Assembly: GCA_947374485.1 (NCBI GenBank)
Contig: CANCCF010000077.1
Span: 1 to 15,775 of the forward strand
From: Comamonadaceae bacterium
Lineage (GTDB): Bacteria > Pseudomonadota > Gammaproteobacteria > Burkholderiales > Burkholderiaceae_C
Direction: 5' to 3'
DNA: 15,775 nucleotides
Below are positions 5,236-11,667 of the stretch, piece by piece. Both the position numbers and the translations under genes were made by a program. Within the stretch, counting starts at the first letter, position 1. Every line of letters starts with the position of its first letter. Below the pieces are notes generated by a model. It saw nothing but the letters and a program-made list of their open reading frames with translations, searched no databases and was not told where the DNA came from.

Positions 5236-6886
5236 GCGATACAGGCGCAGCAGCATCCGCAGGCCTGGGCGCCGACCATGGTGTGGCGCCGGTGCTCTTG
5301 TCCAGTACATAGAAGCCGTTTGAATTCACGGATTGCCATGCACTCCACTGGCCACCGCTGTTTGGCCACTGCACACGCACTTTGACCTCCTGCGCATTGC
5401 CTAGACCAAAATGCAACCAGCCCAAGTGCCCGCTGGCATGTCCACCGCCAATGGTGTTTTCCCGCCGAATGATGCGGCCACCCAGGTCCACTTCGATCCA
5501 CGCGCCAATGGCGTCTCGGTTGGAGTCATCTTCGTGGAGGCGAACTTGCAGCCAGCTTCCCAATCCGGAGCTGACATTGCGCCATAGCGTGGCATTCGCC
5601 AGGCGATTGACCACCACCATATCCAACATGCCATCGCCATTGAAGTCCGTCAGCATGCCACCGCGACCCGTCAGGTAAGTGACAATTCCGGCCTTATCAC
5701 CGACCTCTTCAAAATTGCCATCTGGCTTTTGAAGAAGTAGATCATTGGTGTCTCGACTGGCGAAGTCCGCCATGGTTGACACATTGCCCTTCACGATCCA
5801 CAGGTCAGCGTAGCCATCGTTATTCACATCCTCAAATTGGGCATGCCATGCTGTAGAGGGTTTGATGTCGCCCCCTACATAGGGTCGATGGGCTGTTGCT
5901 CCACGCTTGAAGGCAACGTCAGAGTAGCTGGGCTTCAAAGTACCGTCCGTGCCATCGAGCTTCTGCAACTTGTTGTCAGCCATGCTCGTAATGAACACGT
6001 CGGGATAGCCTGTGCCATCGAGGTCCATGCTTGCAATTCCCATGCCCCAAATCTGCAGCGGTTTAAAACCATCGCCTTGCGCATAACTTCGTGGTGTCTT
6101 GCCAGGTTGCATCTGCCACAGCTGTTCACGCCCGTTCTTGTAGTATTCGCGGTCATTGGCAACGCGTAAATCAGCGTGACCTGAGCGGTTCCAGTCACTG
6201 AACAACATCGACAAGCTGCAAAAGCTCGGCTCCAATCGCATGGGGGCACCATATTTCTCTGCCTTGGCCTCAGGTCGGAATAGGAGCGCAGGTGTGCAGG
6301 TTCCCCATGGGTAGCGTTTGCGCTTGAGATCGGTGTAGGTCCCAAATGCGAGAGTGGGCAAGCTGTTGCCAGCCTCCCAAGTTGCGCTGAACGCCGTATG
6401 CCAATGTTGTGGCGTGTGAATGTTCCATCGGTCATTGGCCAACTCGAACTTGCAGTTTCCCAAGCCACGGTAGATTTGAACTTCTCCGACCCGCAAAACC
6501 ACCAAGTCAGTCTTGCCATCACCGTCGATGTCTATCGGGTAGGCGCCAATAGCATTGGTCGTCTCCAGCCCAGAAGTCACTTCGATGAACTTTAGGGTGG
6601 CTCCCATTGCCGATTGGTTGCGATAGAACTTGGATCGATTGGCTCCAGCAGTAAGGTAGATGCTGGGCAACCCACTCGCATCGCAGCTGAAAGTGGCAAC
6701 GCCACCACCCACCAGAAACTCATCGTCTGCGTTTTCGAACCTGCTCTCGATACCGGCAGAGGCGGTTTCATCGCTAAACCTCGGGATGACAAGTGCTTGA
6801 GCGTGAACCAGCGATTGAGTGGCGCCCAAGACCAATAGGGCGATGCAAAGCACTTTGCTTGCGGTGTTCGATAGTGGGCAGAACAT
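5183..6886 (-). CDS. exported FG-GAP/VCBS-repeat protein with ASPIC/UnbV domain (CRTAC1-like), 567 aa
   Basis: Secreted or periplasmic beta-propeller-type protein. ATG 6886 is preferred over the longer frame (ATG 6952) because a signal peptide begins there (residues 1-29, ending LVHA) and AAAGGA lies 10 nt upstream. Calcium-binding repeat motifs occur at 119-127 (DIDGDGKTD), 288-296 (DLDGTGYPD), 353-361 (DVNNDGYAD) and 414-422 (DFNGDGMLD), with a decayed one at 231-239. Residues about 445-515 form the ASPIC/UnbV domain (GAWIEVDLGG, then the GGGHASGHLGWLHFGLG region). A low-complexity Ser/Ala/Pro tail follows. Domain order matches CRTAC1-family proteins, whose bacterial role is mostly unknown. 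A TATGAT hexamer at 6914-6919 is a candidate -10. It converges on and overlaps the di-heme oxidoreductase; both are exported and carry DxDGDG-type loops, so joint action is plausible but unproven. Confidence 0.88.
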   Translation of the reverse strand: MFCPLSNTASKVLCIALLVLGATQSLVHAQALVIPRFSDETASAGIESRFENADDEFLVGGGVATFSCDASGLPSIYLTAGANRSKFYRNQSAMGATLKFIEVTSGLETTNAIGAYPIDIDGDGKTDLVVLRVGEVQIYRGLGNCKFELANDRWNIHTPQHWHTAFSATWEAGNSLPTLAFGTYTDLKRKRYPWGTCTPALLFRPEAKAEKYGAPMRLEPSFCSLSMLFSDWNRSGHADLRVANDREYYKNGREQLWQMQPGKTPRSYAQGDGFKPLQIWGMGIASMDLDGTGYPDVFITSMADNKLQKLDGTDGTLKPSYSDVAFKRGATAHRPYVGGDIKPSTAWHAQFEDVNNDGYADLWIVKGNVSTMADFASRDTNDLLLQKPDGNFEEVGDKAGIVTYLTGRGGMLTDFNGDGMLDMVVVNRLANATLWRNVSSGLGSWLQVRLHEDDSNRDAIGAWIEVDLGGRIIRRENTIGGGHASGHLGWLHFGLGNAQEVKVRVQWPNSGGQWSAWQSVNSNGFYVLDKSTGATPWSAPRPADAAAPVSLSATLRVSLGSSETAPK

Positions 6887-7256
6887 TGATGGGAAATCCT
6901 TTTTTGTCTGCTCATCATAATTCCCGATTTGGCCGTACCGGTTCATGCCCAACCCATCGCAAGTTGGTCACTTGAATGTCTGGAGTTCAACTGTTAGCAG
7001 CAATTTACCTTTCGAACCGCTATGACTGGACTTGGCTCGGTCCCGACTTACCGGAGTCTGGTTGCTGCTGATGCCGCCGAACATTTTCGGCAGTCCACCA
7101 TCAATCTCTATGGCTGCTTTGGAGATGTCCCGTGGTATCTGGCAATGTCTGCAATAGAGCGGCGACCGGTGCGGGGTTGATTTTTTGAAAGTTGGCTAAC
7201 GCGGGCGAAACAGAAGTAGTTTCAGCCCACACCCGAAAATCGCCGTTTGCACCGAC
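6887..7256. other. intergenic gap of about 370 bp without a gene
   Basis: The left edge is the leader and putative -10 of the UnbV-domain gene. From about 6960 to 7256 no credible ORF is found on either strand (one 32-codon frame from 6977 lacks a ribosome site). There is a perfect hairpin GCCGAA-CATT-TTCGGC at 7076-7091 and a longer imperfect one at 7203-7228. It could be a decayed insertion between the UnbV gene and the toxin-antitoxin block; no transposon end is recognised. Confidence 0.45.
7203..7228. other. stem-loop downstream of the first toxin-antitoxin operon
   Basis: GGGC-GAAAC pairs with GTTTC-A-GCCC (nine base pairs, one bulged A, 7-nt loop). It lies about 28 bp past the antitoxin stop on the minus strand. 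No T-run follows directly, so it is not a standard Rho-independent terminator but may protect or end the mRNA. Confidence 0.4.
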
Positions 7257-7574
7257 CTATATCGTCGCCAAGCGCTGCACCATGTCTGGAAACTGAGCCA
7301 CCATGCGAATCAGCAGTGCAGCCTGCGCGTTGGGCTTGGCTCGACCCTGCTCCCAGTTTTCAAGCGTTCGCGCATTGGTGCGCAGGTAGTGCGCAAACAC
7401 CGGGCGCGACAAGTGCAATTGTTCGCGCACTTGAACTACCTCTTGTGGTGACAGCAACGGCGCAGGCTTGCTTGCAGCCTTGAAAGTGCGCAGCGTAAGC
7501 TTGCCCGCGCGCTCGGACTTCAAGGCATCAAAACCCTCTGTCAGTTCAGCAAAAATATCGCGCTTATTGGTCAT
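7257..7574 (-). CDS. higA: HigA-2-type antitoxin, HTH DNA-binding, 105 aa
   Basis: Antitoxin of a type II toxin-antitoxin pair. It neutralises the RelE-fold toxin encoded just upstream and should repress the operon. ATG 7574 is preferred over ATG 7586 because GGAG lies 7 nt before it. The protein opens MTNKRDIFAELTEGFDALKS, the unstructured toxin-wrapping segment seen in Vibrio HigA-2 relatives. An XRE-type helix-turn-helix follows at about 45-80 with the family signature RTNARTLENWEQGRAKPN, then a short helix. The start overlaps the toxin stop by 11 nt, so the two are translationally coupled. Toxin-first order is normal for HigBA. Confidence 0.9.
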   Translation of the reverse strand: MTNKRDIFAELTEGFDALKSERAGKLTLRTFKAASKPAPLLSPQEVVQVREQLHLSRPVFAHYLRTNARTLENWEQGRAKPNAQAALLIRMVAQFPDMVQRLATI

Positions 7575-7929
7575 CACGTTCTCCATCTATCGGCTGACGA
7601 TTTTCTAATTCAGTTTTCAAAAGTTGTTTGAGCACTTTGCGCTGTGCCGGAGCCAGGTCGTCTGCCTGGTCTTTGTCATAGACTGTAAAAAGCCAGAATT
7701 GGTCACCACCAGACCACCAGTAATAGATGACCCGCAGACCACCGCGCTTTCCCTTGCCGCGACGCGGATCGGCTTGACGCAGCTTGCGCAAACCGCCCGT
7801 GCCCTCGATGACAGCGCCTGCCGTCGGGTTGTCCATTAACTCAAGTTGCAATTGCCTATAGGCTTCGTCATCCATGTAGTCTTTGCGCGTTCGTGCGAAC
7901 GGTGGCAGTTCAACAAATGTGGCTTGCAT
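7564..7929 (-). CDS. higB: HigB-2/RelE-family toxin, 121 aa
   Basis: Ribosome-dependent mRNA interferase of the RelE superfamily (role known for the family). ATG 7929 is supported by alignment in memory with Vibrio HigB-2, which likewise starts with a FVE strand. Conserved blocks are the LMDNPTAGAVIEGTGGLRKL segment (about 31-50), the basic RRGKGKRGGLRVIYYWW segment (56-72) and the FTVYDKDQADDL strand-helix (81-92). Length fits the family. There is no ribosome site; a TATACT hexamer ends 6 bp before the ATG, so the transcript might be leaderless. It overlaps the antitoxin gene by 11 nt. Confidence 0.9.
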   Translation of the reverse strand: MQATFVELPPFARTRKDYMDDEAYRQLQLELMDNPTAGAVIEGTGGLRKLRQADPRRGKGKRGGLRVIYYWWSGGDQFWLFTVYDKDQADDLAPAQRKVLKQLLKTELENRQPIDGERDDQ

Positions 7930-7935
7930 TTTTTA

Positions 7936-7956
7936 AGTATACGCTACTTGCGTACT
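7936..7956 (-). promoter_or_regulatory. promoter/operator of the first higBA module
   Basis: Inverted repeat AGTA(TA)CGC-TACTT-GCGTACT, imperfect by a 2-nt insertion in one arm, overlapping a TATACT -10-like hexamer (7936-7941 on the minus strand). The position just before the toxin ATG fits autorepression by the HigBA complex. Confidence 0.5.
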
Positions 7957-8048
7957 ATTAACGGTGCATGGACTGAGGGTCACCCGAACTGGACCGTCCC
8001 CGTGAATGACCGGTTACGCGGCAAAACCGACGAGATTTATCTGTGGTC

Positions 8049-8369
8049 TCAGACCGCGACCGAGTGCGCAGACAGATTGACTTGAAGCCGCCCGCGCACG
8101 GCCCGGAAAATGGCGGCCAGGTTGTCCATGCTGGGGTTGCCCGTAGGCGACAGCATCCGGTGCAGGCTTTTGCTTGGTTTGGCTGTGAGCACCGCCAGTT
8201 GCTCGAAGCCGAGGGTGGCGTTAACCAAGTCACGCAGAATCAAACGGGCAGTTTCCGGTTCGCCATTGAGAAACAAAGTGGCGGCCTCATCCAATAGCGC
8301 CTGCGCAAATGCGGAATCACTCTGCACTCGCTGAATGACGGTGTCTTTGAAATTTCTGGTCAATACCAT
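8049..8369 (-). CDS. HTH antitoxin of second HigBA-type module, 106 aa
   Basis: Antitoxin partner of the Gp49-like toxin gene ending 4 nt upstream; AGGGG about 8 nt before ATG 8369 supports the start. The N-terminal half (about 1-48) is helical and acidic; the C-terminal half (about 49-97) is an XRE/lambda-repressor-like helix-turn-helix, with the GFEQLAVLTAKPSKSLHRML and GNPSMDNLAAIFRAVRGRL segments resembling the HTH found in many phage-Gp49-linked antitoxins. It is not similar to the HigA-2-type antitoxin downstream, so this is a separate module and not a duplication. Confidence 0.82.
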   Translation of the reverse strand: MVLTRNFKDTVIQRVQSDSAFAQALLDEAATLFLNGEPETARLILRDLVNATLGFEQLAVLTAKPSKSLHRMLSPTGNPSMDNLAAIFRAVRGRLQVNLSAHSVAV

Positions 8370-8373
8370 TTAT

Positions 8374-8730
8374 TTACCCCTTGTGCTTGCTTCTTGTCTT
8401 GGAGGCCATGGCCTTTTTGCGGGCCTTGTATTCCACCAACAGTTCCTTGGCTTTATCGATGTCGCGCTGTTGTCCGCGCTTGGTACCACCGCCAAAAAGA
8501 ACAATGAGCGTGTCGCCGTCTTTTGCGAGGTAGATCCGGTAACCTGGCCCCCAGTCAAGCACGTACTCCCCTATCCCGTCAAACCACTTGATGTTTGATG
8601 TATTGCCCAATTCCATTCGCAGCTTGGCAACGGTTACCTTTGCAGCGGCCTGGGAAGTCAGGCCGTCAAACCACTGTTTGTAGGGGATTGATGCATCCTC
8701 GCGGACGTACTCTTCGACTTTGATCGCCAT
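8374..8730 (-). CDS. RelE/HigB toxin, phage Gp49-like family, 118 aa
   Basis: Predicted mRNA-interferase-type toxin. The start MAIKVEEYVREDASIPYKQW matches the remembered family layout in which an initial strand is followed by a PYxxWFDGL helix. The family blocks KWFDGIGEYVLDWGPGYRIYLAKDGDTLIVLFGGGTKRGQQRDIDKA occupy about residues 48-95: the Gly-rich GPGYRIY, the LFGGGTKR strand, then the QQxDI(D)KA helix. A basic tail ends the protein. Ribosome-binding is weak (GAGG only 1 nt before ATG). A perfect 16-bp palindrome lies 8 bp upstream. Toxin precedes antitoxin with a 4-nt gap. Confidence 0.87.
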   Translation of the reverse strand: MAIKVEEYVREDASIPYKQWFDGLTSQAAAKVTVAKLRMELGNTSNIKWFDGIGEYVLDWGPGYRIYLAKDGDTLIVLFGGGTKRGQQRDIDKAKELLVEYKARKKAMASKTRSKHKG

Positions 8731-8738
8731 GCCTCATG

Positions 8739-8754
8739 GTAACACATGTGTTAC
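8739..8754. promoter_or_regulatory. operator of the second toxin-antitoxin module
   Basis: GTAACACATGTGTTAC is a perfect 16-bp palindrome centred about 16 bp upstream of the toxin ATG. Toxin-antitoxin operons of this family are normally autorepressed at such sites. No clear -35/-10 pair is visible around it. Confidence 0.6.
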
Positions 8755-8842
8755 TTTTGGCATTGGCGCGAGTTGACTTGAGCCGGTTCCAAATGAGGTG
8801 TGAAAGGCCCGCGCTGGACTTCTCAAGTGCGGGGATTCGCGA

Positions 8843-8861
8843 GTGACCGCAATCGCGGCAC
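8843..8861. other. stem-loop between toxin-antitoxin promoter and VOC gene
   Basis: GTG-A-CCGC-AATC-GCGG-CAC forms seven base pairs with one bulged A. It lies 76 bp past the VOC stop on the minus strand and has no T-run. The rest of 8755-8936 shows no gene. Confidence 0.3.
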
Positions 8862-8936
8862 ACCGGCGCCACAGTTATCCGTCAGACGTGTGTGTTTTGT
8901 GCCGCTCTCTTGTTGACCGTCGCTTTCTTCGCCAAC

Positions 8937-9350
8937 TCACATTTCGGCCAAACCCGAACCGGCCAATTCGATCAGGTCCCACTGATTGCCGTAGAGATCC
9001 AGGAACACAGCGACTGTGCCGTATGGCTCCTGGACTTTGCCTCTTACAAATTGGACACCACGGCTTTGGTACACGGCGCAATCACGTTCGAAATCGTCCG
9101 TGTAGAGAAACAGGAACACGCGGCCTCCGGTTTGATTTCCAATGAGAGAAAGCTGCTCTTTGTTCGATGCCTTCGCCAGCAAGATCCGGGCACCACCTGC
9201 ACCGTTTGGCGCAACGACAACCCAGCGTTTTCCTTGCTCGGGTATGGGCGTGTCTTCAAGCAAGGTGAAGCCCAGAATATCAACGTAAAAGGCGATTGCC
9301 TCGTCGTAGTCTTTGACTAGAACAGAAACCAGGCCTATCGATTGCGGCAC
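8937..9350 (-). CDS. VOC-family (glyoxalase/bleomycin-resistance fold) protein, 137 aa
   Basis: Small metalloenzyme-fold protein of unknown substrate. GTG 9350 is the start, supported by GAGGAG 5 nt upstream. Paired beta-alpha-beta-beta-beta units are visible: the first has VLVKDYDEAIAFYVDILGF (10-28), the second ends with FLDLYGNQWDLIEL (116-129), where Glu128 sits at the usual metal-ligand position. Such proteins include glyoxalases, dioxygenases and antibiotic-binding proteins; nothing singles one out here. It stands alone between the toxin-antitoxin block and the GC-rich core-like region. Confidence 0.85.
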   Translation of the reverse strand: MPQSIGLVSVLVKDYDEAIAFYVDILGFTLLEDTPIPEQGKRWVVVAPNGAGGARILLAKASNKEQLSLIGNQTGGRVFLFLYTDDFERDCAVYQSRGVQFVRGKVQEPYGTVAVFLDLYGNQWDLIELAGSGLAEM

Positions 9351-9442
9351 GTTCGCTCCTCAGGAATAGGGGTTGGGCACATGAACACCCCTGCCAAAGC
9401 CACCATCCTACTTCCGCCTGCGCCCTGCAATCGAGTCCCCCG

Positions 9443-9456
9443 CCGCCTCTGGGCGG
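9443..9456 (-). terminator. stem-loop abutting the fumC stop
   Basis: CCGCC-TCTG-GGCGG is a perfect 5-bp stem directly after the fumC stop codon (9457-9459). No T-run follows, so termination is only a possibility. Confidence 0.3.
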
Positions 9457-10863
9457 TCAGTGTGGCCCTTGAGCGGCAGCCTGCCCCAGCATGTCCCGCG
9501 CCTGCACCCAGGCATCAAACTCTGCGGCGCTCACATAACCCAGTTCCAGCGCCGCCTCACGCAAGCTGGACCCTTGAGTCTGCGCGTGCTTGGCAATCTG
9601 CGCCGCCTTGTCGTAGCCGATGTGCGGCGCCAGTGCCGTCACCAGCATCAGCGAGCGTTGCAAATAGTCTTCGAGCCGCAGCGCGTGGGCTTGCAGGCCT
9701 TGCACGCAGTGCTGGTTGAAGCTGTGTATGGCATCACCCAGCAGGCGGATGCTGTCTTGCACATTCAGCGCGATCAGCGGCTTGTAGACATTCAACTCGA
9801 ACTGGCCTTGCGATGCGGCGATGCCGATGGCCACGTCGTGCCCCATGACCTGTGCACAGACCATGGTCAGCGCCTCCACCTGCGTGGGGTTGACCTTGCC
9901 CGGCATGATGGAGCTGCCCGCTTCGTTTTGCGGCAGCAGCAGCTCGCCCAGACCGGCGCGCGGGCCGCTGCCCATCAGGCGGATGTCGTTGCCGATCTTG
10001 GTGAGGGCAATGGCCAGCATTTTGAAACTGCCATGCAGCGCCACCAGCGCCTCGTGCCCGGCCATGGCGGCAAACAGGTTGTCGGCCTGGCGCAGGGGCA
10101 GGCCCAGGTGCTCGGCCAACAAAGCGGCCATACGTGCGCCAAATTCAGGATGCGTGTTGAGGCCGGTGCCCACCGCCGTGCCGCCTATGGCCAGCGCGCA
10201 GACCGCCTGCATGGCCTGCTCGACCTGGTTGCGGCACAGGGCGAGCTGCGCGGCGTAGCCACCAAACTCCTGCCCGAGCGTAATGGGCGTGGCGTCTTGC
10301 ATATGGGTGCGGCCGATCTTGGCGAGGTCCTTGAACAAGACCGCTTTCACCAGCAGCGCCTCATGCAGTGCGTTGAGTGCGGGCAGCAGGCGGCCGTGGG
10401 TTTGCAGCAGGGCGGCCAGGTGCATGGCGGTGGGGAACACATCGTTGGAGGACTGGCCGCGGTTGACATCGTCGTTGGCATGCACGGGCACGGCCGTGGC
10501 AGACGGTACGGCGCCAAGGGCGGTGATGGCGGCGATGACTTCGTTGACGTTCATGTTGCTCTGCGTGCCCGAGCCGGTCTGCCACACCGAGAGTGGAAAG
10601 GACGCATCAAACGCGCCCTGCACGATGCGCTGCGCTGCATCGGCAATGGCCTGCGCCCGGGCCGCATCGAGCACGCCGAGCTGGCCATTGACGGTGGCCG
10701 CGGCCCACTTCACCAGCGCCAGCGCGTGGATGATTTCCAGCGGCATGCGCTGGCTGCCAATGGCAAAGAAGTGCAGGCTGCGCGCGGTCTGTGCGCCCCA
10801 CAGCGCGTCCTGCGGAATGGCGATGGAGCCGAAGCTGTCGGTCTCTGTGCGCATGGCGGTCAT
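9457..10863 (-). CDS. fumC: class II fumarate hydratase
   Basis: Oxygen-stable, iron-free fumarase converting fumarate to L-malate in the TCA cycle; cytoplasmic homotetramer. ATG 10863 (MTAMRTETDSFGSI) is preferred, with GAGGAG 7 nt upstream; this gives 468 residues, matching the usual length of about 465. Active-site blocks: TGSGTQSNMN (96-105), GQSSNDVFPTAMH (136-148), GRTHMQDATP (184-193, catalytic His187) and the fumarase/aspartase signature GSSIMPGKVN (316-325, catalytic Ser318). A short basic ORF ends 19 bp upstream on the same strand and may be co-transcribed. GC-rich, unlike the genes on its left. FumC is often induced by iron limitation or oxidative stress in other bacteria; the divergent ferritin makes such control plausible but no site was found. 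Confidence 0.95.
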   Translation of the reverse strand: MTAMRTETDSFGSIAIPQDALWGAQTARSLHFFAIGSQRMPLEIIHALALVKWAAATVNGQLGVLDAARAQAIADAAQRIVQGAFDASFPLSVWQTGSGTQSNMNVNEVIAAITALGAVPSATAVPVHANDDVNRGQSSNDVFPTAMHLAALLQTHGRLLPALNALHEALLVKAVLFKDLAKIGRTHMQDATPITLGQEFGGYAAQLALCRNQVEQAMQAVCALAIGGTAVGTGLNTHPEFGARMAALLAEHLGLPLRQADNLFAAMAGHEALVALHGSFKMLAIALTKIGNDIRLMGSGPRAGLGELLLPQNEAGSSIMPGKVNPTQVEALTMVCAQVMGHDVAIGIAASQGQFELNVYKPLIALNVQDSIRLLGDAIHSFNQHCVQGLQAHALRLEDYLQRSLMLVTALAPHIGYDKAAQIAKHAQTQGSSLREAALELGYVSAAEFDAWVQARDMLGQAAAQGPH

Positions 10864-10882
10864 CACAGGCTCCTCTTTGTGC

Positions 10883-11074
10883 TCAGGCGTCTTGCTGGCG
10901 CTCCAGCTCTTCGGCTTGCGCCGGGTCGTCGCGGCGCTCCGCAAACTCGGGGTGCGTGGGGGGTTTTGGCTGCCTGGCTGCGGGTGCTGCCAGCCGTGGG
11001 CCGGGTGCGGTCAAGACCGTTTTCAGCTTGTTGGTTTGCGATTTCGCTAGCCCCTTTTTTGGCTGTTGTTTCAT
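10883..11074 (-). CDS. small basic hypothetical protein, 63 aa
   Basis: The ORF starts MKQQPKKGLAKSQTNKLKTV at ATG 11074, with GGAG 6 nt upstream. It is lysine-rich at the N-terminus, Pro/Ala-rich in the middle (APAARQPKPPTH) and charged at the end (EFAERRDDPAQAEELERQQD). It looks intrinsically disordered, with no domain or membrane segment. It lies 19 bp upstream of fumC on the same strand and its start is only 37 bp from the divergent ferritin ATG. I do not recognise a family; similar short proteins in Comamonadaceae seem familiar but that is memory only. The role is unknown. Confidence 0.6.
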   Translation of the reverse strand: MKQQPKKGLAKSQTNKLKTVLTAPGPRLAAPAARQPKPPTHPEFAERRDDPAQAEELERQQDA

Positions 11075-11111
11075 GATGGCTCCGGTATCCAGACAAGGTT
11101 GTGAGGACATC

Positions 11112-11663
11112 ATGGCGAACAAATCCAACACTGACGACACCAAGGTCTTGCACTCCATCCGGCGCGACGCGCGCAAGCACCTGGAGCTGGGCGCGGTCAC
11201 GGCCGACTACCCCGCAGACCGCACCGAGGTGCTGCGCCAACTCAACCAGGCGCTGGCCACCGAGCTGGTGTGCGTGCTGCGCTACCGGCGCCACTACTTC
11301 ATGGCGCGCGGCATCCATTCGCGCGCCGTGGCCGCCGAATTCCTGGCGCACTCCAACGAAGAGCTGGGCCACGCCGACAGCATTGCGGCGCGCATTGTGC
11401 AGCTCGGCGGCGAGCCCGACTTTGCGCCGCAGGACCTGGCCGCACGTAGCCACGCCGAGTACGTGGCAGGCACCAGCCTGACCGACATGCTGCGCGAAGA
11501 CCTGGTGGCCGAGCGCATTGCCATCAGCAGCTACCGCGAAATCATCCACTACCTGGGTGACAAGGACAGCACCACCAGCGACATGCTCAAAAACATCCTG
11601 GCGGTGGAAGAAGAACACGCCGACGAGCTGGCTAGCCTGCTCAGCGACATGGACGCAGGCTGA
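11112..11663 (+). CDS. bacterioferritin-like diiron protein lacking the heme-ligand Met, 183 aa
   Basis: Iron-oxidising, likely iron-storing four-helix protein of the cytoplasm. ATG 11112 follows GAGGA and gives MANKSNTDDT; longer upstream frames run through the opposite-strand ORF and are rejected. All diiron ligands of bacterioferritin are recognisable: Glu51 (ATELV), Glu84/His87 (EELGH), Glu134 (DLVAERIAISS) and Glu166/His169 (EEEH). The residue matching bacterioferritin's heme-binding Met52 (EMKH) is Leu85 here (ELGH), so no interface heme is expected. About 33 extra residues precede the first ligand helix compared with E. coli Bfr. The stop is 4 nt before the FMN reductase, indicating an operon. 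It could also be a ferroxidase-type ferritin rather than a large cage; the family call is firm, the storage role inferred. Confidence 0.88.
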   Translation: MANKSNTDDTKVLHSIRRDARKHLELGAVTADYPADRTEVLRQLNQALATELVCVLRYRRHYFMARGIHSRAVAAEFLAHSNEELGHADSIAARIVQLGGEPDFAPQDLAARSHAEYVAGTSLTDMLREDLVAERIAISSYREIIHYLGDKDSTTSDMLKNILAVEEEHADELASLLSDMDAG

Positions 11664-11667
11664 CGCC

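Noticed and set aside
7190..7230. attC-like or transposon-end-like look (GGCTAAC next to a hairpin)
   Set aside because: Only one core-like heptamer is present, with no matching GTTRRRY partner and no integrase or second copy in the window.
8892..9320. Plus-strand 142-codon frame starting with a hydrophobic, signal-like stretch
   Set aside because: It lies antisense to the VOC gene, which has clear fold motifs and a good ribosome site.
9460..11076. 538-codon plus-strand open frame opposite fumC
   Set aside because: It is the antisense of a certain fumarase; long antisense frames are expected at this GC content, and its protein is His/Gln/Arg-rich without any domain.
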